This document shows positions 56,530 to 64,000 of a stretch of DNA of 64,000 nucleotides, one piece after another. The position numbers were made by a program, and so were the translations under genes. Source of the stretch: Apoda limacodes (Eukaryota > Arthropoda > Insecta > Lepidoptera > Limacodidae); assembly GCA_946406115.1 (NCBI GenBank), contig OX291542.1, forward strand, positions 36,537,321 to 36,601,320, in the 5' to 3' direction. The stretch's first letter is position 1. The number at the start of each line of letters is the position of its first letter. The notes under the pieces were generated by a model that saw only the letters and a list, made by a program, of their open reading frames with translations, made no database searches and was not told the origin of the DNA.

Positions 56530-56950
56530 TTTTATGAAAATCTGTTTTTCAATTTCTACAAAATAATAATTTTAATACTTTTTCAGGGATTGTATTGTAA
56601 AAACGGATTAATTTCTCTTCAAATAATTTGTTTATTTCTTTAAGCATTGTGTGGGCCAGAGCAATTTTGTATCTATTTCGTGTATTACGATTGTGGATAT
56701 CGCTATTCTTTACAAAACAATCGATGTTTTTCAGGAACATAAATTAAAAATTTAATATATACTGAGACGCTAAGGTTAAAAGCTTGGTTTCCTGAAATTT
56801 ATCTCTTAAAAAGTGTCTATGGGATAGATTGAAAATTTATCGACAGCCCTTTTCTGCAGCACAAAGATTGTTTGAATATATCAGCTGCATAACCCTATAT
56901 TAAAATACCGTAGGACATCACGCTATCAAAGTGGCTGAAGTTCACTATCC
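56530..56950 (-). pseudogene. LINE ORF2 C-terminal fragment
   Basis: The minus strand reads HFDSVMSYGILI, a stop, GYAADIF, then after shifts QAFNLSVSVYIKFLIYV, NSDIHNRNTRNRYKIALAHT and KLIRFYNTIPEKVLKLLF. It corresponds block for block to 25125-25370 (FHSAMSSHGILL, AADIDIVF, ILTVPCQYIFACIMYV) and to the usual 'NTRNR...RFYNxIP' ending, so it is probably another copy of the LINE at 22.3-25.4 kb. Several stops. Confidence 0.75.
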
Positions 56951-57984
56951 GGGCAGTAGCTTCGTTCGTAAGTTGAAGAATTTTCTTAACCGCGAATGCC
57001 TTAGAACTAAGCCTATTCGCCAATCTAGCTATGCGCTTAGGGTAATACCAAATACTGTATTATTTACAAGACCTAACTGCTCCCCGTTCAGAAGAACACT
57101 GGGGTTCTTACCAAACTGACATTCGGTGTTAAGAACTTTATACCTACATTTGATTTAAGAAGTAAATAATTCATGTAAACAAGTGAACAATTATTTAAAA
57201 TATCTATTTAACTGGCTATGTATATTTCTCTATCTCTAATCATAACAATAGACTGTGAAATTAATATAAAATTAATACAAATAGTTTAATGACGTCATCG
57301 AACTTACTTAATAATGAGGCTTCTCTGGTAATGTGGGAGGGATACAAGATAATTTCTCTTTTATTTTCTTCTGTGTAGAAGAAAAACTCACGAAAGTGAG
57401 AAAAAAGCTAAAAGAATTAACAACAGTTACTTACTAACTTTGCGGAATAAATTTGTTACGCCACGTGTGCTTCGTGTTGTCGAGCAGTGTTCTGTCACAA
57501 AACGTAATGTACCGTAAACAAGATAAGAAACTCAGTCAAATATCATAAAGTACGTCAAATTGTGTTTCACAATCCATTTTTCTTAAAGATATGTAAGCTT
57601 AGAAAAATAGCGAATCTATTTTGTAGTTTGAGAAATAATATATGAACGATTTAAAAAAAAAAATTCTTTTTCACCAAAAATAAATAATGTTTTAATAGAG
57701 TTATTGGTGTTAGATAAGTACATCGATCGTTCGATAAGGACTACGTTCACTAACGCAAGTACACGAGGCCCTATACCTATACCTATAGGTATGTTTATCT
57801 CGTTCTTATTGTTATTGTTATCGCCAACTAGCGCCGCCATTAGATATTCCTAATTTTGTCTTTAACGAAATCAAATTTCTACAATCCAAATGTAAAATGA
57901 GTTGAGGTCGACGTAAAATTATCTCCTCACCACGGGCTGGATGTGGTACCTCTTGGTCACCTCGGAAGGTCGATGACGAGCTCT
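56951..57984. other. No recognisable gene
   Basis: AT-rich. ACGAAAGTGAG at 57386 resembles the 16390 motif but stands alone. CCTATACCTATACCTATAGG at 57771 is a short microsatellite. Confidence 0.4.
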
Positions 57985-58320
57985 ATGATATCTTGCTCGA
58001 AGTGCACGAAAAACATTTCTCACAGTAACCGTAACTTGGCATACACAATGCGCGAAACAATGGCTTAATTCAGAAATGATTTTGGTAAGCATTTGCGTTT
58101 TAGGCCTGTTAACTGGCCGCCTAGATCGTGTCATATCACAACCTTGTACTTTTTTCTTCTTTAGGGTTGTGTGAAGTCAGAAGGCTTTGTCGATAGGTCA
58201 GCTACAATTCAGGACTTAAAAGCCAACATTACTCGCGTAATTTGGAAGACCTGATCGCAATCCGAATGGACTACCTTTGGCGTAGTCGTGGCCAGCATTA
58301 AAATGAAATTATATTTAAAA
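57985..58320 (+). pseudogene. Mariner-like transposase C-terminal fragment
   Basis: Plus-strand frames give RPVNWPPRSCHITTLYFFL, then GCVKSEGFVDRSATIQDLKA, NITRVI, and after a shift RMDYLWRSRGQH.NEIIFKN with a stop. These match the 'WPPRSPDxTPLDFFLWGxVK', 'ATIxxLxxNITRVI' and 'DYxxRSRGxHxxEIIFK' blocks at the end of mariner-family transposases. The third catalytic Asp in the PPRSPD block is altered (SCH). Catalytic domains upstream are unrecognisable. No terminal repeats found. Confidence 0.68.
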
Positions 58321-58381
58321 ACTAATTGTCAAAGTTCTTTCATGTCATGAATCTAATTCCATTTTGTGTGTTTTATTTAGA

Positions 58382-58415
58382 ACTAGTTTTTCACCCGCGA
58401 CTTCGCTTGCATACC
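58382..58415 (-). mobile_element. Helitron 3' terminus, inverted
   Basis: ACTAGTTTTTCACCCGCGAC and TTCGCTTGC: the reverse complement of a GCG.GCG hairpin plus CTAGT. Only the end is recognised. Confidence 0.5.
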
Positions 58416-58494
58416 TTAAGATTTGTATAGTCTTGTGCCCAATGGTCTTTAATTGTATCTTAATATTAATGCTCTTCATTACAATTAGTAGAAC

Positions 58495-58560
58495 CATTTT
58501 TTGAATACCACGAAGGTGTCAAACAAGCTTTCGGTCCGCCTGATGATAAGCGGGCAACGA
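58495..58560 (-). mobile_element. LINE 3' tail fragment, inverted
   Basis: ACCACGAAGGTGTCAAACAA then GGTCCGCCTGATGATAAGCG: reverse complement of the LINE tail at 39915-39965. About 65 bp. Confidence 0.7.
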
Positions 58561-59189
58561 AACCGAAGAGACTCAAAGAGTTCATTTGGGATAAAATATT
58601 TCTATCGTCAGTTTACTGTTTATGGGGAGAAAAACACCTACGGCGGACAGCAACGAAATTTGTGTGATATATGCATAAATGGTTCTAGTATGCAATTATA
58701 TGGGTCACACCTCTGTGGGCTATGGGAAACATGACAAACAAAATTATCAAAACAGGATATTTTTTGTATAATTGCACGGGTCCATTAGGATGAGTTTGGG
58801 TTTAAAAGTGTAAGTCATATCGACTGACATTTGTTAACGCAAAACTGATCTGGTTAAAAAGTGTAAAATGATCAGGTGACAAAATAGGTGTAAGTAACTA
58901 ATTTTTTTTTTATTTTAACATTTATTCACGGTCGTAATCGGCAATAATATCGACCAAAGGCGCAGGTGGTTAATTAATATTTTCTAGGTGCCTTACCCAT
59001 GGTAGGTAGCATAAAGTTAATGTTTTTAATGAGTTTTTGGCATAATTTTACTTTCAAATCATGTTATGTACGGTCTGAAATGTTTTTTTTGCCTCATGAT
59101 TTTTATTTTTTTCCCATCGATTTTAGAAAAGTAAAATGTACACAGTTAAAAGTAATATTAATAACAATATTTTAGAAGTATAACCGTTC
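58561..59189. other. No recognisable gene
   Basis: No motif seen; the 77-codon plus frame 58501-58734 starts inside the LINE tail and has no domain. Confidence 0.4.
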
Positions 59190-60235
59190 TTGTCCGTGAC
59201 CGGGTCAGTTCCGCCCAATGGTCTTTGCCCATTAAAATATTTCCATTACAAACTGCCTCATCCCCTTTCTTCGGATAGTTAGTTTTATTTATAGTGTTAT
59301 ATAAAATGAAATTCTTATATAAATTATTTTTTACATATTTTGCCACAGTTTTTTTCAACTTTTTGGAGTTAAATTTTGAAAAACTTGACTAAAAATATCA
59401 TAAAAATTATTGTATACAAAGTCTTAAGTAAATCTGGCCAATAAAATATTATTTCCCATACAAATTTTGCTACCCAATTCAATAGTTCAATATAAAAAAA
59501 ACCAAAATACGTGTTTTATGATTTGCGCTGGCAAGCATTAACACAAATTTAATATAATTAATATTCCACACATAGTATATTTCACAAAATCACACAGACT
59601 TGGAGGTCACTATAGAATTATTATTTCCCCCGAAATGTTGCCCACCATTTTCATCCCTTTGAGTTGAATTCCAAAAAATCCGAACCTTCTCTAAATTTAA
59701 AATTCCGTCTGCTTTAGGTTTGGGCGATGATGAGTCGTTTGGGAAATTGCTTTTTACTAGGGGATGGATTCAAAAAAAATTACCTTCAATTTGAAATATA
59801 AATTTTAATGGTTTTATTTTCGAAACTAATCGAATTCCCATTCAAAGTCTGATTTCTTATTTAACCATCTCGCGGATTTTTTTTCAAAACAGTATTTGAT
59901 TGTCATTTTGACGGATATTTTTCAAAGAACAGACTCTTATTTCACCTCCTTGGGGTTAAATTTCAAAGAATCCTTTCTTAAACGACACCTCCACTATAAA
60001 ACAAATCCTTTGTCTAAATTTCAAATTTTTGTGCTTATCGGTTTGGGCTGGGCGATGAAGAGTCAATCAGGACATTTCTTTTATATATATAAATATTTGA
60101 TTTTTTGAAAATACTGAAACACTTGTGTATTGTGTAATTAGTGTTAAAGAATATGTACACACCTACTTATAAGTTAATATGTCATCAAAAATATTACTTT
60201 TCATACAAACTTTGCCACTCTCTCTCACACTAAAA

Positions 60236-60392
60236 TACAATTCAATACAATACAATACAAATATCCTTTATTGCACAAAACAAAACACAAACTTATTGAA
60301 AAAATAATATTAAAAACATGTACAACAGGCAATCTTATCGCCGAATGGCGATTTCTAGCAGATAACCTATGTTACTACAATTAGGACCTGGG
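60236..60392 (-). mobile_element. LINE 3' tail with (TTGTA)n, inserted in the array
   Basis: Plus strand ACAATTCAATACAATACAAT then ATATCCTTTATTGCACAAAA, GTACAACAGGCAATCTTATC, GCCGAATGGCGATTTCTAGC. On the minus strand this is a LINE 3' untranslated end with a TGCAATAAAGGAT signal and a TTGTA microsatellite. Array units continue on both sides. Confidence 0.68.
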
Positions 60393-61185
60393 TTTTGAAA
60401 AACACTGAAACACTTATTTCATTTATAGTAATAACCAGTATACAAAGTTAAAAAGCATAAGTTAGTTTGACATTAAAAATATTTTTTCTCATACTAAATT
60501 TGCCAACCCCTTTCTTCCCCTCAGGGGTTGAATTTTGAAAAACGCAGCAATAAGTGTTCTGTTACCTGCATTAAACGGCATTCATATCTAGTTTCAAGTC
60601 AAGTTGCTAATAAACATATAGTTTCCCATAAAAACTTTGCTACCTTTTCACCACCATATATAGGTTTAATTTGAACCAAAACTTCAAACAACCTATTTTG
60701 TTTATTGTGTTAATACCCAGTTTTTTTTATAAATTTGACTGTAAAATTAATATTTCCCTATCCCATAAATACCCATACAATTGTTTTTCTTAAGGATAAA
60801 ATTTTGAAAAAACCTTATAACACAGGATACAATACTTGTTTTGATAAGCATAAATTCCAAGTTTAATGTACATTGACCATAAAAATATTTTGTCTTACAC
60901 AAACTCTGTGACCGCTTTCATCCCTTTAGAGCCCGAAATTTGATAAATGCCGAAATAAGTATGTAACTTTTTCTGTTAAAAATCATCATTTTTAAGTTTC
61001 AAATAAATTTGACCATAAAAATATTATTTCCTACACAGATTTTGACACCCCTTTATACCCCCTTCGGAATTGAATTTTTTGAAATGGCAAAATAAGTGTT
61101 TTCCAATTATGTTGATAGCATCTATACCAATTTTCTTGTAAATTTAACTAATATTGTATCGGTAAGTTTTTATGGGATTGGGAAA

Positions 61186-61352
61186 TATTATTATTATTTT
61201 CTGCAAAAACTTTGATCTAGCTTTGTACCCCCTTAAAATCACAAACTTTGACTTTCCTTTGTACCCCATTAGAGTTTGAATTTTTGAAACGGCAAAATAA
61301 GAATTTTTGTTTTATGTTCCATAGATACCAAGTTTCTAGTAAATTCGACCAT
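61186..61352 (+). repeat. Inverted repeat, left arm
   Basis: Array unit (CTGCAAAAACTTTGATCTAG, CTTTGTACCCCCTTAAAATC, CAAACTTTGACTTTCC) whose reverse complement is at 62928-63076, about 92% alike with one 11-base gap. Confidence 0.82.
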
Positions 61353-61436
61353 AAAAATAAAATTTCCCAAACACAAACAGACTATACCATCCCTTTTTCC
61401 CTTTTAGGTTCATTTTTAAAAACCACAAAATTATTC

Positions 61437-61700
61437 GTTCATGTATTATTACCCGACTGTGCGATCCAAAAGGGTAATGTGTTTATCAGCCTATGTATGT
61501 ATGTTTTTTCTTTTGTGGCGCTCTACAGACCAAACGCATGGACTGATTTTGATGATTCTTACGTCAAATGATTCGCCTTAATCTTGCGAGTGTCACTAAA
61601 AATATGACAGAAATCAAAATTCAATATGACAAAACCACACGCCATATTGTGAACAAGAAAAAAAAAAGTCGATGAACCGCATCAGAATTTATCATTAGTG
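61437..61700 (+). repeat. Dispersed repeat fragment within the array
   Basis: ATTACCCGACTGTGCGATCC and CAGCCTATGTATGTATG are familiar from another lepidopteran repeat. It interrupts the tandem array. Coding capacity none. Confidence 0.5.
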
Positions 61701-61990
61701 GAGGTATGTCTCTATTTTCAGTTTTTGTCTATAATTCATTTTTTCGAAGTTGGGTTGTTCGATTTTTTAAATATATTTTTTTTAAAGCACATATACCAAG
61801 TTTCAAGTAAATTGAGAATATAAATATTTTATGTCATACTATGTTTGCCACCTCTAATGACCCCTTTTCTCCTACTAAGGGGTTAAATTTTAAGAAACAC
61901 CGAAATATTAGTTCCTTTATTTATCCCATACAAACTTTTTTACGCTATTTCACCCACTTACGGGTTGAGTTTTGAGAATTTAATTTAGTT

Positions 61991-62927
61991 TTTATATATC
62001 CAAGAACACCCATTTAGCTGACACGACGAAACTCGACTTTTAAAGCTTAATATTTCGCAAACGGATCTCTAAATCAAAAACTGGTTTTCACACTCAGCCG
62101 AAATATTTTTGAACGATCTATCCAACGCGGCAACTTTACTCCTCATTATGAGAGAGACGAGGAAAAAAAATCATCTCTACTTTATACGTGCTTAGGTGGT
62201 ATTCGTAGCATAGAAAAATATTTTTAAGATTAGTGAATTTAGAAATTATGAAAGACTACGATATTTTATCAGCCGTCAAAAAACCACCAGCAACACCTGA
62301 CCACCAACTAAAACAAGAATTATTAAAAAATAAATAGATATTTGGTCAGCTTGATAATGCAAAGTTTGCAAAATAGATAGTCCTATACAAAATTATTTGG
62401 TCAGCAGGACTTAATAGTCGGTTGGCGCAAGCTCAAAACAAAGTTAGGTAGCGGGAAGCTTATACATGTAGCGACGAGCAGTTAGCTTGTATTCATAAAC
62501 AGCAAAAAAATTAAAAAAAACAGAATCTTATGACTGGCAAATTAAAATAAATTTTACAGCTTGCCGAAATTTTATTAAATCCCAATTACAATTTGCTGCT
62601 CTGTTACTTATATTTCTTCAAATGTACATAATATATTTAATTTCAATTGACATAAATTTTAAGACTGCTTTACAAACTGATCATTTTTTTTATTTTTACT
62701 GACCACAAGAAGCAGCTCAACTTGCTTTGTTTGCTGATGAAAAACATTGTGAAGCTGACCGATACTTCTTTTTATTTATAAATCAATAATCAAACTGCAC
62801 TTTTCATACAAAGTGTTTTGAATCACAATTGTTTGTTTTATATATTTGTTTCATCAACAACATAAACTACTAACAACACTCTTTCCCTCATTATTAACGT
62901 TTGAAATTTATATAAATATATATATTT
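61991..62927. other. Spacer of the inverted repeat; no gene seen
   Basis: Starts with AACTCGACTTTTAAAGCTTA and ATATTTCGCAAACGGATCTC, a common repeat phrase. The rest is AT-rich with no coding-like frame. Confidence 0.45.
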
Positions 62928-63076
62928 ATAGTCGAATTTACTAGAAAATTGGTATCGATGGAACATAAAACAAAAATTCTTATTTTGTTTCAAAAATTCA
63001 AACTCTAAGGTAAATCAAAGTTTGTGATTCTAAGGGGGTACAAAGCTAAGTCAAAGTTTTTGCAGAAAATAATATA
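62928..63076 (-). repeat. Inverted repeat, right arm
   Basis: Reverse complement of 61186-61352. It ends at 63076, directly followed by Helitron-type sequence. Confidence 0.82.
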
Positions 63077-63234
63077 ATTCTACTGTACGTGTGTATTTCA
63101 TTGTCCTTAACGGCTGGACCGATTCGAATGTTTTTTTGTATGCGTTTGGGTGGCGCCCTGGATGGTTTAGATTCACAAATTAGCCCGGCAGATGGTGCTG
63201 CAGTCGGTAGACAACGTCTGCCCGGTCAGCTAGT
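63077..63234 (+). mobile_element. Helitron 3' part
   Basis: AACGGCTGGACCGATTCGAA, TATGCGTTTGGGTGGCGCCC, TTAGCCCGGCAGATGGTGCT, GACAACGTCTGCCCGGTCAG, CTAGT (63230-63234). GC hairpin then CTAGT is the standard Helitron end. It belongs to a different family from 42380 and 54075. The 5' TC end was not located. Confidence 0.7.
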
Positions 63235-63337
63235 GATTATATAAAATGTTAACTAATAATAGGTAATAATATATTTGACAGAAATACAAAAAATTTCGTA
63301 CCTACTTACCAAAACAAAAGTAAAAAATACTTTTTTA

Positions 63338-64000
63338 GGATTCCGTACCTCAAGAGGAAAAAAGGAACCCGTATAGGATCACTTTGTTGTCCGTCTGTCT
63401 GTCTATAAAGACCCTTTTTCTCAGAAACGCGTGAAGGTATCAAGGTGAAATTTATATCAAATACTAAAATCTACGGTCCCGTAAAGCTGTAAAAAAATCT
63501 AGCTTCTAAGTCAACGCAGTAAAAAATACGGCCGAAATATTTTGTCGCATATTTTGACATTCGCAAATAAATCAAAACGCATGGGGTACTTCCCGTTGTT
63601 CTAGAATTATTAAATTTTACACGAAGCAAGATCATACATCACAAATATAGGAAAAAATCTAAAATTTGTTAATTTATAGTTATAACACATAAAAAATAAA
63701 GTTTGTTTGCCTGTCTGACAAGAACCTTGTACTCAAGAACGCGTGAATGTATCATCATAATTTATCAAATACCAAACTACGTCTGCGATCACTTAAAGTT
63801 GTAAAAAAATCAAGCTTCTAAGTCAATGCAATAAAAAATATGCCCAAATTACGGTTATTTTTGTGCATAATGCATATTGTGAAAAGTAATTCTTTTGCGA
63901 TTATAAACCTATTTGCAGTTGGTAAACTAACCGCGACCCATGTCGATGTATTGGGACAACATTTGTCCAACGGCAAAGTTAAGTTTGTCCCTTAATACAC
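63338..64000 (+). mobile_element. GGTTCCGTA repeat, copy running off the window
   Basis: GGATTCCGTACCTCAAGAGG, GAACCCGTATAGGATCAC, TCCGTCTGTCTGTCTATAAA, then a body parallel to 18970-19250. From about 63715 the middle part (AAGAACCTTGTACTCAAGAA, TTAAAGTTGTAAAAAAATCA) appears a second time, so the copy has an internal partial duplication. The CCGG end lies beyond 64000 or is missing. Confidence 0.72.

Larger units (their letters stand above)
59190..61990 (+). repeat. Diverged tandem array, about ten units of 130-150 bp
   Basis: Recurrent order: ACCATAAAAATATTATTTCC, CATACAAACTTTGCCACC, CCTTT..CCCCTTAGGGGTTG, AATTTTGAAAAA.C, ATACCAAGTTTCAAGTAAAT. Examples near 59450, 60190, 60470, 60615, 60876, 61013, 61195, 61350 and 61820. 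Units are heavily diverged and interrupted by a LINE tail (60236-60392) and another repeat (61437-61700). Non-coding. I recognise the text as common in Lepidoptera. Confidence 0.7.

Noticed and set aside
57919..58134. 71-codon minus frame rich in Arg
   Set aside because: The plus strand of the same stretch reads as the end of a mariner-like transposase, so this is a shadow.

Overview
The window is AT-rich nuclear DNA from an insect, almost certainly a moth or butterfly. The pointers are several copies of a repeat with the boxes GGTTCCGTA and CCAAGTGCGAGTCGGACTCG, Helitron ends of the type CCGC...CTAGT, a tRNA-headed SINE with a (ATTT)n tail, and LINE tails containing CGGTGACCGCTTACCATCAG. I recognise all of these as common in Lepidoptera. 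I find no convincing host gene, tRNA gene or rRNA gene. Nearly everything identifiable is a dead or non-autonomous mobile element, and many are nested.

Layout. 0-1 kb: LINE reverse-transcriptase scrap. 3.3-15.3 kb: one or two decayed Bel/Pao LTR retrotransposons. Gag and protease lie on the minus strand (6.9 down to 3.3 kb), interrupted by a Tc1/mariner-superfamily transposon (4.1-6.0 kb) and a SINE (6.1-6.4 kb). RT, integrase and C-terminus lie on the plus strand (7.2-15.3 kb), interrupted at 7818-13315 by a 5.5-kb LTR-type insertion whose removal with one GTAC target copy restores the Pao frame. That insertion has a duplicated gag segment near both ends, an open frame joining a protease to an integrase C-terminus, and a 3.2-kb C-poor non-coding stretch. 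16.4-20.5 kb: candidate inverted-repeat elements, the GGTTCCGTA repeat carrying a nested GC-rich retroposon with an 11-bp target duplication, and a LINE tail. 22.3-25.4 kb: decayed LINE with a second copy of the GC-rich retroposon. 26.6-28.2 kb: large imperfect inverted repeat with an expanded 20-bp minisatellite in one arm. 28.8-32.4 kb: a separate Bel/Pao element with two LTRs. 33.8-37.4 kb: long CR1/Jockey-like LINE. 39.4-41.0 kb: two LINE 3' ends around a diverged tandem array. 41.9-42.4 kb: Helitron. 43.8-44.1 kb: MITE. 44.8-49.8 kb: no recognisable content. 49.8-50.5 kb: almost perfect 237-bp triplication. 52.2-58.6 kb: repeats, Helitron ends, a LINE piece and a mariner-like transposase piece. 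59.2-63.2 kb: a diverged ~140-bp tandem array with an inverted copy and a Helitron terminus. 63.3-64.0 kb: GGTTCCGTA repeat running off the edge.

No genes act together here. The interest lies in the order of nesting, the rearranged LTR insertion and the inverted and tandem structures. All homology calls are from reading translated motifs by eye. No search was run, and boundaries are approximate unless a target duplication is given.
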